64,000 nucleotides of DNA from Paracoccus haematequi (GCA_945881965.1 CAMCVS010000005.1:124001-188000), one strand, 5' to 3'; shown: positions 13,179 through 22,532, counted from the stretch's first letter. The notes: generated by a model from the sequence alone, not told the origin. Numbers and translations are program-made.

Positions 13179-13187
13179 TGTGGATAA
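13179..13187 (-). promoter_or_regulatory. Perfect DnaA box between sciP and mnmA
   Basis: A second exact TGTGGATAA lies in the divergent intergenic region, 87 bases upstream of sciP and 44 bases upstream of mnmA. Its orientation is the same as the box in front of ctrA. Confidence 0.6.
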
Positions 13188-13230
13188 TGAGGATTTTCCT
13201 ATATTCTGCGGCACTCAAAGGATGCGCGCG

Positions 13231-14373
13231 ATGGCTCTGGACAAGATAACCGGCTTGAATTCATTGGGCTTTGCCAAGCCCCCGGCCCAGACGCGCGTGG
13301 TGGTGGCGATGTCGGGTGGGGTTGATTCGTCCGTCGTGGCCGCGATGCTGAAAGACGAGGGTTACGACGTCGTGGGCGTCACCCTGCAGCTTTACGATCA
13401 CGGCGCGGCGCTGGCGAAAAAGGGGGCCTGCTGCGCGGGGCTGGACATCCACGATGCGCGCCGTGTGGCGGAAACCATGGGGTTCCCGCATTACGTGCTG
13501 GATTACGAGAACACCTTTCGCGCCGCCGTGATCGACGAGTTTGCCGACAGCTATCTGGCGGGGGCGACGCCTGTGCCGTGCATCCGGTGCAACGAGCGGG
13601 TGAAGTTCAAGGATCTGCTGGAAACCGCCCGCGATCTGGACGCGGATTGCATGGCGACCGGGCATTATATCCAGCGCAAGATGGGCGCGCGCGGCGCGGA
13701 GTTGCATTGCGCGGCGGATGCGGGCCGCGACCAAAGCTATTTCCTGTTCTCGACCACGCCGGAACAGCTGGAGTATCTGCGGTTTCCGCTGGGCCATTTG
13801 GCCTCAAAGGCGGAAACCCGCGCGCTCGCGGCGCGCTATGGCCTGTCTGTGGCCGACAAGCCCGACAGTCAGGACATCTGTTTTGTGCCCAACGGTGATT
13901 ACGCCGCCGTGATCGAAAAACTGCGCCCCGGTGCCGCAGACCCCGGTGACATCGTGCATGCGGATGGCACTGTGCTGGGCACCCACCCCGGCGTGATCCA
14001 TTACACTATCGGGCAGCGGCGGGGCTTGGGGATATCCGGCCATGCCGATCCCTTGTTCGTCGTGCGGCTGGACGTGGACGCGCGCCGCGTCATCGTCGGC
14101 CCGCGCGAGATGTTGGCAACGCGGGTCATTCCGCTGCGCGAGATCAACTGGCTGGGCGATGCGCGGTTCGATTCCGCCGATGAATGGCCGGTGTCGGTCA
14201 AGATCCGGTCCACCCGCCCGCCGCAAGAGGCGATCCTGCGGCCGCTGTCGGCCACCACGGCCGAGGTGACGCTATTTGCGCCCGAAGAAGGCGTCAGCCC
14301 CGGACAGGCCTGCGTGTTCTATGAAACCGGCGGCAGCCGGATTCTGGGCGGCGGCTGGATCTGGAAGGGCTGA
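13231..14373 (+). CDS. mnmA: tRNA-specific 2-thiouridylase MnmA
   Basis: The 380-residue enzyme places sulfur on the wobble uridine of tRNAs for Lys, Glu and Gln. The ATP-binding PP-loop SGGVDSS is at residues 28-34. The catalytic cysteine pair is C117 ([13 protein letters not shown]) and C217 ([14 protein letters not shown]). [13 protein letters not shown] in the middle domain is a further family block. The start [16 protein letters not shown] has AAGGA 8 bases upstream; an in-frame ATG at 13222 overlaps that site. It is divergent from sciP. Confidence 0.97.
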   Translation: MALDKITGLNSLGFAKPPAQTRVVVAMSGGVDSSVVAAMLKDEGYDVVGVTLQLYDHGAALAKKGACCAGLDIHDARRVAETMGFPHYVLDYENTFRAAVIDEFADSYLAGATPVPCIRCNERVKFKDLLETARDLDADCMATGHYIQRKMGARGAELHCAADAGRDQSYFLFSTTPEQLEYLRFPLGHLASKAETRALAARYGLSVADKPDSQDICFVPNGDYAAVIEKLRPGAADPGDIVHADGTVLGTHPGVIHYTIGQRRGLGISGHADPLFVVRLDVDARRVIVGPREMLATRVIPLREINWLGDARFDSADEWPVSVKIRSTRPPQEAILRPLSATTAEVTLFAPEEGVSPGQACVFYETGGSRILGGGWIWKG

Positions 14374-14391
14374 GCCTGCGGCGCCGTCGCG

Positions 14392-14444
14392 CGGGGGCCC
14401 TGCCCCCGCACCCCCGGAGGAATTTGAAGCAAAATGAATGAAGG
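14392..14444 (+). repeat. Dispersed intergenic hairpin repeat, copy B
   Basis: GGGGGCCCTGCCCCC hairpin, then CACCCCCGGAGGAATTT and the end motif GCAAAATGAATGAAGG. It lies between the convergent genes mnmA and lpxB and is the only sequence feature of that gap. Confidence 0.75.
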
Positions 14445-14460
14445 ATCAGGGCAACCGGGC

Positions 14461-15621
14461 CTACGGGAGTCGGGCCAGCACGGCGCGGGCGGCGCGGAGG
14501 CCGGGAGGCTCGCCGCCCTGTCCCAGACGTTCCATCGTCAGGGCCATGGCGGCGCGCTGTTGGTCGGGATTGGCGAGTGTGGCCAGCAGCGCGGGGGCGA
14601 TCAGGTCGGGGCGGCAGCGGGTGCCGATGAATTCGGGGATCACGCGGGTATCCGAGACGAGGTTCACCAGCGTCACGGTGTCGATCCGCAGCATCCGCGC
14701 GATCAGGAACCGTGACAGCGGGGCCATGTCATAGGCGATCACCATCGGCGTGGCGCTGGCGGCAAGCTCGAGGCTGACGGTGCCGGAGGCGGCGAGCGCG
14801 ACATCAGCGGCGGCAAAGGCGGCGCGTTTCTGCGCGAGGTAAGCATCCAGCGGCATGGCGCGGGGATCGAGGATCACGGGCCTGAGCGGCCAATCCCGCG
14901 TGCCGTCGATCACCAGCCCCGTGACATTGGGTGTGGTCGGGATCACCACGCGGGCGGTGGGATGCGTCTGCGCGATGCGGGCCAGCGTGGCGGCAAAGAC
15001 CGGCATCAGGCGTGTCACCTCGGACCGGCGCGATCCGGGCAGGGTCAGGATCACCGGGCCTTGGGTCGCCAGCAGGGCGCGAAAGGCTGTGGCCTCGGCG
15101 GCAGTCGCCACCGGCTCGCTGACGACGGGGTGCCCCACGAAATCGCAGTCCATGCCGACGGCCTGCATATAGGGCGGCTCAAACGGCAACAGCGCCAGCA
15201 CATGGTCGATCACACGCGCCATCTTTTTCGCGCGCCCCGGCCGCCACGCCCAGACCGAGGGGGCGACATAGTGCACGGTGCGGATCGGGGCGGACGCCTT
15301 GACCTGTCTGGCCACGCGCAGGCAAAAATCCGGGCTGTCGATGGTGATCAGCACATCGGGGCGGACGTGCAGCACATCGGCGGCGGTTTCCGCAATGCGG
15401 CGTTTCAGATGGAAATAATTGGGCAGGATTTCCGCCAACCCCATGACCGACAATTCATCCATCGGGAACAGGCTGGTCATGCCGTTGGCCTGCATCTGCG
15501 GGCCTGCGATGCCGTGGAACGTGACGCCGGGGGCAAGTTGGCGCAACCCCGCCATCAGCGCTGCGCCAAGGCGGTCGCCCGACGCCTCGCCCGCGATGAT
15601 GTAGACCTTCAGCGGACCCAC
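14461..15621 (-). CDS. lpxB: Lipid-A-disaccharide synthase
   Basis: The 386-residue glycosyltransferase joins lipid X to UDP-2,3-diacylglucosamine, giving the lipid A disaccharide. Family blocks are YIIAGEASGDRLGAALMAGL at the start, FHGIAGPQMQANGM, DSPDFCLRVARQVK, HYVAPSVWAWRPGRAKKMA, GHPVVSE, LPGSRRSEV, and ASGTVSLELA near the C-terminus. No ATG is suitably placed. GTG at 15621 gives the normal family length and N-terminus, with GGGGA upstream, and it overlaps the lpxI stop by 13 bases. Longer upstream reading in this frame is inside lpxI and has no similarity. It ends the lipid A operon. Confidence 0.95.
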   Translation of the reverse strand: MGPLKVYIIAGEASGDRLGAALMAGLRQLAPGVTFHGIAGPQMQANGMTSLFPMDELSVMGLAEILPNYFHLKRRIAETAADVLHVRPDVLITIDSPDFCLRVARQVKASAPIRTVHYVAPSVWAWRPGRAKKMARVIDHVLALLPFEPPYMQAVGMDCDFVGHPVVSEPVATAAEATAFRALLATQGPVILTLPGSRRSEVTRLMPVFAATLARIAQTHPTARVVIPTTPNVTGLVIDGTRDWPLRPVILDPRAMPLDAYLAQKRAAFAAADVALAASGTVSLELAASATPMVIAYDMAPLSRFLIARMLRIDTVTLVNLVSDTRVIPEFIGTRCRPDLIAPALLATLANPDQQRAAMALTMERLGQGGEPPGLRAARAVLARLP

Positions 15622-16526
15622 AGGAACATCCCCGCCGCATCCAGCGTGGCGATAACCGCCGCACGGTCGAACACGAACACGGCGTTTTCCGCGATCACGA
15701 TGCCGTCCAGCCCTGCCGCTGCGGCCTTTTGCGCCGTCGTCAGGCCAATGGCGGGCAGGTCGGCGCGGCGGTCCTGCGCGGGTTTCGGGGCCTTGCACAG
15801 AATGCCGCCGCGACGGGGGGCCTGGGGGCCGGACAGCCAATCGGCGGCGCTGTCCAATGCATCGCTGATCTGGTCACTAACCCATGTGAACGGGTCATCG
15901 ACGTCAGACTCGCTGATGCCCGCGATCACGTCCTCCAGCATGGCATCGGTGCCGCGCGCATCCTCGCGGGCGATGACCGTGGCCTGACGGATCACGCAGG
16001 CCTGCCCCTGATCCGCCACCCCCAATGCGGCAAGCGCCTGCCAGCCGATGCGGGCGTCGGTGGCGTGGTGGGGGCCGGGCTGGGCGCGGGTCGGGCAACC
16101 GGCGGGCAGCAGCAGATCAGGGCAGAGATCCTGCGCGGCATGGACGCGCAACCCGGCGGCTTCGAACAGCGCCATCACGATGCGCAACGCGCCATCATCG
16201 CCCGCGCCAAGCGCCGCCATCAGACGCGGCACCAATGGCGCTGTCGCTGCATCAATCAGGCGGGGGTCCACCTGTGGCCGCGAAACCGCACCTGCCATGC
16301 AAATCCCTGTAACCCCGCGCGCCTGCAAATCGGCCAGCAGACTGCCCAGCGTTTCCAGCCGGAATGTCAGGTCGGGTGCCAGATCATCAGGGGGTTGCCC
16401 TGCCAAGGCGGCCACCACCACCCGGCCTTGCAGCGCGCGCGCGATATGTCCCGGCAGGGCACCGCGGCCGGCGATCAGGGCCATGTCGGGCAGCGCGATT
16501 TGCGGCCCATCCGGCAGCGCGGTCAT
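15609..16526 (-). CDS. lpxI: UDP-2,3-diacylglucosamine diphosphatase LpxI
   Basis: The 305-residue protein belongs to the LpxI (DUF1009) family, which replaces LpxH in many alphaproteobacteria and produces lipid X. Visible family blocks are MALIAGRGALPGHIARAL, GVTGICMAGAVSRPQ, ALGAGDDGALRIVMALFE, and the C-terminal KAPKPAQDRRADLPAIGL. Compared with typical LpxI (about 280 residues) there is an acidic insertion of roughly 25-30 residues around 215-245 (containing SDVDDPFTWVSDQISDAL). Its start overlaps the lpxA stop by 4 bases, and its end overlaps lpxB, so expression is probably coupled along the operon. Confidence 0.95.
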   Translation of the reverse strand: MTALPDGPQIALPDMALIAGRGALPGHIARALQGRVVVAALAGQPPDDLAPDLTFRLETLGSLLADLQARGVTGICMAGAVSRPQVDPRLIDAATAPLVPRLMAALGAGDDGALRIVMALFEAAGLRVHAAQDLCPDLLLPAGCPTRAQPGPHHATDARIGWQALAALGVADQGQACVIRQATVIAREDARGTDAMLEDVIAGISESDVDDPFTWVSDQISDALDSAADWLSGPQAPRRGGILCKAPKPAQDRRADLPAIGLTTAQKAAAAGLDGIVIAENAVFVFDRAAVIATLDAAGMFLWVR

Positions 16527-17308
16527 GGTGTCAGGAAACTGCGATCACTGTCAGCAAGCACGAAATCCACGATCTGGCTGACATAATCGCTGTCCGTCTC
16601 GGCCCCCAGACGGCGGGCGCGTTCGGTGAACGTCCCCTCGCCCTGCGCCAGCATCTGGAACGCGGCGCGCAGCGCGGTGATATCGGCGCGCGGCACACCA
16701 CGGCGTTTCAGCCCGACAAGGTTCAGCCCTTCGAGCCGTCCGCGCGGGGCCTGCACCAGACCGTAGGGGATGACGTCATTCGTCACCATGGTCAGCGCGC
16801 CGATGATGGCACCACGTCCGATGCGGACGAACTGATGCACCCCGGACAGGCCACCCACGATCACGTCATCCTCGATCACGCAATGGCCCGCGATGGCGAC
16901 GTGGTTGACAAGGATCACGCGGTCGCCCACCTGCACGTCATGGGCGACGTGACAGCCCGCCATGAACAGCCCGTCGTGGCCAATGCGGGTCACGCCACCG
17001 CCGCCATCAGTGCCGGGGTTCATCGTGACATGTTCACGGATGCGGTTGCGGTCGCCGATCACAAGGCGCGTCTTTTCGCCCGAGAATTTCTTGTCCTGCG
17101 GGATTTCCCCGATCACGGCAGCGGCATAGATTTCGCAGTCCGCGCCGATTTCAGTGTCGCCGGTGATCACGACATGGGATTTCACCGTGGTGCCGTCGCC
17201 AATCTGCGCTTGCGCGCCGATCAGGCAGAACGGACCGATCCGCACCCCCTGCCCCAACTGCGCGCCGGGTTCGACAATGGCGGAGGGATGGATCAGGGTG
17301 TCGCTCAC
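16523..17308 (-). CDS. lpxA: UDP-N-acetylglucosamine acyltransferase
   Basis: The 261-residue enzyme starts lipid A synthesis by moving a hydroxyacyl chain from acyl carrier protein to UDP-GlcNAc. The N-terminal two-thirds is a left-handed beta helix of hexapeptide repeats ([20 protein letters not shown] onward). The catalytic histidine corresponds to H123 in [12 protein letters not shown], and [15 protein letters not shown] is a family block. The C-terminal helical part starts after [13 protein letters not shown]. Length is normal. It overlaps fabZ and lpxI by 4 bases each (ATGA). Confidence 0.97.
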   Translation of the reverse strand: MSDTLIHPSAIVEPGAQLGQGVRIGPFCLIGAQAQIGDGTTVKSHVVITGDTEIGADCEIYAAAVIGEIPQDKKFSGEKTRLVIGDRNRIREHVTMNPGTDGGGGVTRIGHDGLFMAGCHVAHDVQVGDRVILVNHVAIAGHCVIEDDVIVGGLSGVHQFVRIGRGAIIGALTMVTNDVIPYGLVQAPRGRLEGLNLVGLKRRGVPRADITALRAAFQMLAQGEGTFTERARRLGAETDSDYVSQIVDFVLADSDRSFLTP

Positions 17309-17784
17309 GCTGCATCCCCTACGGGTTTTGGCAGGTCCATCATCGCAGTAAATTCACATTCTGCGGCCATTTCGCCGTCCACTGTCGCCACGCCCTTGAA
17401 CCGCCAGACCTTGGCCCCCGCCTTGCCGCGCAAGGTGGTGATGTTCATCCGCAGCTGATCGCCGGGGATCACCTTGCGGCGGAATTTTGCGGCATCAATT
17501 GCCATGAAATAGATCAACATCTGCTTGTCGGCCAGATCAAGCGCCACCCCCACCATCACCGCCGCCGTCTGGGCCATCGCCTCGATGATGGTGACGCCCG
17601 GCATGATCGGGGTGCCGGGGAAATGACCCTGAAAATGCGGCTCGTTCATGGTGACGTTCTTGAGGCCGGTGGCGCTTTCGGTGCCAGATATATCGACCAC
17701 GCGGTCCACCAGCAGGAACGGATAGCGATGCGGCAGGATGCGCTGGATCAGGTGGATATCGGCGCTGGCCGGGGTGTCGCCCAT
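17305..17784 (-). CDS. fabZ: 3-hydroxyacyl-ACP dehydratase FabZ
   Basis: The 159-residue hotdog-fold dehydratase serves fatty-acid elongation, and shares its hydroxyacyl-ACP substrate with LpxA next to it. The active-site residues H54 and E68 lie in [34 protein letters not shown] at residues 16-29 is the family N-terminal block. Its stop overlaps the lpxA ATG by 4 bases. The gap to skp upstream is 93 bases. Confidence 0.97.
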   Translation of the reverse strand: MGDTPASADIHLIQRILPHRYPFLLVDRVVDISGTESATGLKNVTMNEPHFQGHFPGTPIMPGVTIIEAMAQTAAVMVGVALDLADKQMLIYFMAIDAAKFRRKVIPGDQLRMNITTLRGKAGAKVWRFKGVATVDGEMAAECEFTAMMDLPKPVGDAA

Positions 17785-17877
17785 GAAATGCGGTCCTTGT
17801 CCTTGCCCCTTGGGGGTCGCATCGTGTCATGCGGGCTTAGCAACTCGCCCCCGATGGGGCAAGCACCGTGACAGCGC

Positions 17878-18438
17878 CTATTCCTGCACCGGCAGGGCGC
17901 TGCCGTCACCGATGGCGGCATCAAGCCGGGCGACCGCCTCGGCGGTGACATCGACGGCACGGGCCGAAAAGAACACCGACCGCTGTTCCAGAATCACCGC
18001 CGCGCCCGCCTCTTGCATGATGGTCTCAAGGATGCCGCCGACCGCGCCCAGAAACTGCCGCCGCGCCTGATCCGACCGGGTCTGCAACGCACGCGCCTTG
18101 GCGGTCTGTTCGGTGCGGATCTGCGTGACCTTGGCATCGAACGCCTCGGCCAGGGGGCGGAACGCGTCGGGGTCCAACGTGGCGCGGGTGTCGGTCAGCG
18201 CCTTTTCCTCGGCCTCCAGTTCGGCCTCGATGCGGCGGTTCTCGGCCTCGAGCGTGGCGCGTTCCGCGCTTAGCCCGGCTTCGATGCGACGGCCATAGGC
18301 GCTGTCGGAAAACACCTGATCGCTGTCCACAGTGAGCACCGGGGATTGCAACAAGGGCGTACCGGTTTGCGCGGTGACGGGGCCGGACAGCATCAGGGCG
18401 CAGGCCAGAATTATCAGGATCAAACCGACCCGGCGCAT
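17878..18438 (-). CDS. skp: OmpH/Skp-family periplasmic chaperone
   Basis: The 186-residue protein starts with a clear signal peptide (hydrophobic LILIILACALML, cleavage near VTAQ, residue 24). A long charged coiled-coil region (residues about 50-140, rich in Ala, Glu and Arg) matches the tentacle domain of Skp. Skp-family chaperones hold unfolded outer-membrane proteins on the way to BamA, whose gene is immediately upstream. The ATG overlaps the bamA stop by one base (TGATG), so the two are translationally coupled. Sequence conservation in the family is low; the assignment rests on architecture and position. Confidence 0.88.
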   Translation of the reverse strand: MRRVGLILIILACALMLSGPVTAQTGTPLLQSPVLTVDSDQVFSDSAYGRRIEAGLSAERATLEAENRRIEAELEAEEKALTDTRATLDPDAFRPLAEAFDAKVTQIRTEQTAKARALQTRSDQARRQFLGAVGGILETIMQEAGAAVILEQRSVFFSARAVDVTAEAVARLDAAIGDGSALPVQE

Positions 18439-20777
18439 CAGAACTTTGTCGAGATCGTGATGTTGAATTGCTGTTCTTCGTCGAACGCCTCTTTTTTCAA
18501 CGCCTTGGCAAAGTTGAACCGCAAGGGCCCGACGGGCGTGTCCCAGAACAGAGAGGCCCCGATGGAATGGCGCAGGCTGAAATCCTCGTAAAGCACATTG
18601 GCGTTGGTCTGATCCAGACCCCAGACCGACCCCACATCATAGAACAACCCGCCCGAGATGCCGTATTCCTCGGGCAGGCCCAGCGGGAACTCGGCCTCGA
18701 AGCGCGCGACGACATACATGTTGCCACCCAGTGCGTCATTGATGGCGCCGTTGACCTCGCGCGGGCCGATGCCGTCGGGGGTAAAGCCGCGGATGATGTC
18801 CGAGCCGATCTGGAACCGGTCCAGCGACCGGGACGACCCGCCGCTATAGCTGAGCAACCCGCCTTCCAGTGTGGCGCGCAGGGTGATTTCCTCGTTGAAC
18901 ACGCGGGTTTGGGCGATGGCCTTGGCGTTAGACTTGATATAGGTCTGATCGCCGCCCAGCCCCGCGAATTTCTGCCCGAATTCCAGCACCAGCGTCTCGT
19001 TCGGGTCCAGCCCGCCCAGCCGGTTGTCGAAGGTATAGGTATAGCCGATACCGCCATTCTGCACATCGCCCTGCGCGATTTCGGCCAGAACCAATTGCCC
19101 GGTCGTGGCCCCGGTGGTCAGCATGGTGGACTGTTCGCCAAAGGCATAGATGCCAAAGCGGCTGTTCTCGGCCAGTGGAAAGGTGATGCCCGGTTGCAGG
19201 ATCAGGGTCTTGGTGCCGTAGTTGGCAAACGCGTTTTCCGATTCGCGGTAGGTCAGGTCCAGATCGAATTCCAGATCGCGGCCCAGCAACGCGGGTTCGG
19301 TGAACTGGATGCCGTAGACCTGTGCATCATCCGCGCCCGACGCCTGCACCGAGAATCGCTGCCCGCGCCCCAGAAAGTTGCTTTCGCGGAAGTTGATCAG
19401 CAGACCAAGCCCCGCGTTGGACGAGAACGTGCCGCCGAACGACAGCGACCCGGTGGTGGTTTCGGCCACCTCGACATCGACAATGACCTGATCGGGGTTG
19501 GTGCCTTCGCGGGCGTTCACATCGGCATTGCTGAAATAGCCAAGCGCGCGAATGCGTTCGGCAGCCTCGCGGATTTCGCGCGGGTTGAAGGGGTCGCCTT
19601 CGGCAATCCGGAATTGCCGCCGGATGACCTGGTCCAGCGTGGTGGTGTTGCCTTCGATGTCGATGCGTTCGACAAAGACGCGCGGCCCCTTGATCAGCGC
19701 ATATTCCACATCCAGCGTCAGATCGCGATCATTGCGGGTGATGCGCGGCTCGACCCGGACAAAATCCAGCCCCTGCTTGATCGCCAGCTTTTCCATCAGC
19801 GCGATGTCGGATTCGATGACGCTGGGCGAATAGATGGCTCCGGTCTTGACGCGGATCGCGTCCTGAAACAGCGCCACATCGACGTCTGGCAAGTCAGAGG
19901 TGACGGGCGTTTCACCAAAACGGAACTGCTGGCCTTCCTCGATGTTGAAGGTAATGAAATACCCGTCGCGTTCCTGCGCCAATTCGGCATTCACGGCGGT
20001 GGTGCGGAAATCGACATAGCCCCGGCTAAGGTAGAAGTCGCGCAGCACCTGCTTGTCGAACTCGATCCGGTCCTCGACAAAGGTATCGCTCTTGATCAGC
20101 GCGCGCAGGATGCCGGCCTGTTTTGTTTCCAGCACCCGGCGCAGGCGGCTGTCCGAATAGACCCGGTTGCCGACAAAGCCGATCCGTTCGACCTCGGCCA
20201 GACCGCCTTCAAAGATCTCGAACACCAGATCGACGCGGTTATCCGAACGGCGGATGATCTTGGGGCTGACGCGGGCGGCGATGCGGCCTGCGGCGTTATA
20301 GGCGGCCGCGATTTCGGTGGCGTCGCGTTCGGCCTGGTTCGGGCTATAGACAAAGCGTTCGCGCGATTTGATCACTGCGCCCAGGGCGTCGTCCTTAAGG
20401 CGGCGGTTGCCCTCGATCGAGATGCGGTTGATCGTGGGATATTCCTTGACCGCAATCACCAAGGTGCGCCCCTGCGGCGTGATTTCGACGCTTTCGAACA
20501 GGCCCGAGGCGATGATGTTCTGATAGGCGGTGTTCAGTTCACCCGCCGACAGCGCCTGTCCCCGCGCGATTCCCGCAAAGCCCAGAATGGCGTTCTGTTC
20601 CACGCGCTGGTTGCCGTCGATCCGGACCTGATCAAACCGGAATTCCTGCGCCAGAACCGGCGCAGCGGCCATGCCGGAAACTGCTGAAATTGCAAGGAAA
20701 ACGGCAAGACTGCGCGGGGTCAGGAATGTGCGGCGAACAGTGCGGGCGCGGCCAGGCGCGGTGATCTTGAATTGCAT
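18438..20777 (-). CDS. bamA: Outer-membrane protein assembly factor BamA
   Basis: The 779-residue protein is the core of the BAM machine inserting beta barrels into the outer membrane. A signal peptide (LAVFLAISAVSGMAAAPVLA) is followed by five POTRA domains from FRFDQVRIDGNQRVEQNAIL onward, and a 16-strand barrel. The barrel includes VRGF-type lid loop residues seen as DIIRGFTPDGIGPR, and the chain ends ITISTKF with the terminal phenylalanine. The chosen start MQFKITAPGRARTVRR follows a GGGACA sequence; two upstream in-frame ATGs (20804, 20867) would precede the signal with an atypical extension. It is cotranscribed with skp and the lpx genes. Confidence 0.96.
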   Translation of the reverse strand: MQFKITAPGRARTVRRTFLTPRSLAVFLAISAVSGMAAAPVLAQEFRFDQVRIDGNQRVEQNAILGFAGIARGQALSAGELNTAYQNIIASGLFESVEITPQGRTLVIAVKEYPTINRISIEGNRRLKDDALGAVIKSRERFVYSPNQAERDATEIAAAYNAAGRIAARVSPKIIRRSDNRVDLVFEIFEGGLAEVERIGFVGNRVYSDSRLRRVLETKQAGILRALIKSDTFVEDRIEFDKQVLRDFYLSRGYVDFRTTAVNAELAQERDGYFITFNIEEGQQFRFGETPVTSDLPDVDVALFQDAIRVKTGAIYSPSVIESDIALMEKLAIKQGLDFVRVEPRITRNDRDLTLDVEYALIKGPRVFVERIDIEGNTTTLDQVIRRQFRIAEGDPFNPREIREAAERIRALGYFSNADVNAREGTNPDQVIVDVEVAETTTGSLSFGGTFSSNAGLGLLINFRESNFLGRGQRFSVQASGADDAQVYGIQFTEPALLGRDLEFDLDLTYRESENAFANYGTKTLILQPGITFPLAENSRFGIYAFGEQSTMLTTGATTGQLVLAEIAQGDVQNGGIGYTYTFDNRLGGLDPNETLVLEFGQKFAGLGGDQTYIKSNAKAIAQTRVFNEEITLRATLEGGLLSYSGGSSRSLDRFQIGSDIIRGFTPDGIGPREVNGAINDALGGNMYVVARFEAEFPLGLPEEYGISGGLFYDVGSVWGLDQTNANVLYEDFSLRHSIGASLFWDTPVGPLRFNFAKALKKEAFDEEQQFNITISTKF

Positions 20778-20903
20778 TGTCCCAATCCCGGTCAGACATC
20801 CCATTTGATTGTGCCTACCTTGCGGAAGACGGGTTGTCAAAACGCCAATACCACCTGTGGCCCCCATCGGCGGTTTGGGACCGTGATATTGCGTCCAAGC
20901 ACC

Positions 20904-20912
20904 TGTGGATAA
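20904..20912 (-). promoter_or_regulatory. Perfect DnaA box upstream of bamA
   Basis: An exact TGTGGATAA lies 127 bases upstream of the bamA start, and 20 bases beyond the stop of the 42-residue membrane protein gene. Confidence 0.4.
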
Positions 20913-20931
20913 GCCGAAAACCGCTGTCAGG

Positions 20932-21060
20932 TCAGAGCGCTAGCGCCAGCCACGATCCCAGCGACATGGTGGCGGCAATCGCGCCCAGAAACAGGATTCG
21001 GTCCCAGTTCAGCGACAGCAAAAGGCCCAGCCCGCGTGTGCTGTTGGTAAGCGTCTGCAT
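20932..21060 (-). CDS. Small membrane protein, 42 residues, between rseP and bamA
   Basis: An open frame of 42 codons starts MQTLTNSTRGLGLLLSLNWD and has one hydrophobic span at about residues 22-42 (ILFLGAIAATMSLGSWLALA). A G-rich sequence lies upstream of the ATG. From memory, very similar short proteins beginning MQTLTNSTRGLGLL occur in other Rhodobacteraceae, so it is probably a real conserved gene. Function is unknown. The position between the site-2 protease gene and bamA suggests an envelope role, but the 100-base gaps on both sides mean it may be expressed separately. Confidence 0.65.
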   Translation of the reverse strand: MQTLTNSTRGLGLLLSLNWDRILFLGAIAATMSLGSWLALAL

Positions 21061-21159
21061 GATCCGACCCCCGCGGTTGAATGACTGTGCAAAGCGTTAA
21101 CGCACGAATATGGCCAAAATTTGGCCGCATGCCGCGCGGTGCGCGGGATCAGGCGCAAA

Positions 21160-22491
21160 TCACGGGCAAAACACGTCATTGAACAGCGCGAACACCATCA
21201 TCGACAGGATCAACGCCAGCCCCGCCGACATCAGCACGCGGAGCACGCGGTCGGACGGCGGCTGTCCGGCCACTGCCTCATAGGCAAAGAACACCAGATG
21301 CCCGCCATCCAGGATCGGCACCGGAAACAGGTTCAGCAACCCGACCGCCGCCGACAGCACCCCGATGAAATAGATGAACTCGGTGATGCCCTGCGAGGCC
21401 ATCTGCCCCGATACCTCGGCGATGCCGATGGGCCCGGACATGTTGCACGACGATATCGCGCCGGTGACCATATGCCACAGGCCCGACACCGACCCGCGCA
21501 TGATCTCCCATGTTCCCGCAACCCCCGCCGCCAGCGCGTCCAGCGGGTTTGCGGCGGCTGTCGCAGGTTCGAACACCAGACCCCCGGCGATGCCAATCCG
21601 CCAGCTGGTCACGAAACCGCCATCGGGTTGCGGTTCATCCACGCGCTTTGGCACCAGCGCAAAGTCGATCACCGCGCCCGCGCGCCAGACCTGCAACAGC
21701 ACCGGGCGCCCCTCGGCGCCCTCGACCGCACTGCGCAGTTCCGAGAACGCGAAAATCGGCTTGCCATCGACATGGGTGATGACATCGCCCGCTTTCATCT
21801 CGATCGCCATGGCGGCGGATTGCGGCGAAACGGCCTGGATCAGCGGCGGCGTGGGATAAGGCCCGTCCACCGTGATCTCGGCCCCGTCGCGGCGCACGGT
21901 CCAGGGCACGGTTGGCGCGGGCGGCAGATCGCGGATCGCATCATCGAGCCCGTCCAGCGACACCGGCACGCCCGCGATCGCCACCGGTTCGTCACCCGCG
22001 CGCAGGTCATGCGTCACGGGCATCGCGGCCACCGATCCGATCCGCAGCGGATTAGCCGCTTGTCCCTGAGTCATGGCGACTGCCGCAAAGATCGCAATTG
22101 CCAGGATGAAATTGAACACCGGCCCCGCCACAACGGTCGCCGCGCGCGCCCAAAGCGGCGCACCCTGCATGGTGCGGCGTTGCTGTTCCGCTGTCATCGC
22201 CTGCACTGCCGCACCGTCCGGGCCGCTGGCGGCATTGGCATCGCCCAGGAATCTCACATAGCCGCCAAAGGGCAGCAGCGCGAATTGCCACACCGTGCCG
22301 CGCCGGTCTGTGCGGCTGGCCAACACCGGACCAAAACCAAGGCTGAACACCTCGGCATGGATACCCGACCAGCGCCCGACGATGTAATGGCCGTATTCAT
22401 GGATCGCCACGATCACCGACAGCGCCACAAAGAACGCCAAGAGCGTGAACAGCAGGTTGCCGAAATCCGGCAGATAGGCGAGCAAATCCAA
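21160..22491 (-). CDS. rseP: RIP metalloprotease RseP (site-2 protease)
   Basis: The 443-residue inner-membrane zinc protease cleaves anti-sigma factors and signal-peptide remnants within the membrane. The first membrane span holds HEYGH (residues 31-35), with zinc ligands H31 and H35 and catalytic E32. The third zinc ligand is the aspartate in FPVPILDGGHLVFF near the C-terminus. Two PDZ-like regions lie between: a degenerate one (IGSVAAMPVTHDLRAGD) and a clear one (VSPQSAAMAIEMKAGDVITH). Membrane topology and order match E. coli RseP. It is downstream of dxr with a 41-base gap. Confidence 0.96.
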   Translation of the reverse strand: MDLLAYLPDFGNLLFTLLAFFVALSVIVAIHEYGHYIVGRWSGIHAEVFSLGFGPVLASRTDRRGTVWQFALLPFGGYVRFLGDANAASGPDGAAVQAMTAEQQRRTMQGAPLWARAATVVAGPVFNFILAIAIFAAVAMTQGQAANPLRIGSVAAMPVTHDLRAGDEPVAIAGVPVSLDGLDDAIRDLPPAPTVPWTVRRDGAEITVDGPYPTPPLIQAVSPQSAAMAIEMKAGDVITHVDGKPIFAFSELRSAVEGAEGRPVLLQVWRAGAVIDFALVPKRVDEPQPDGGFVTSWRIGIAGGLVFEPATAAANPLDALAAGVAGTWEIMRGSVSGLWHMVTGAISSCNMSGPIGIAEVSGQMASQGITEFIYFIGVLSAAVGLLNLFPVPILDGGHLVFFAYEAVAGQPPSDRVLRVLMSAGLALILSMMVFALFNDVFCP

Positions 22492-22532
22492 ACTTTGGGT
22501 TCCTTGTTATCGTTCCGGGTCAGCGTTGGGCA

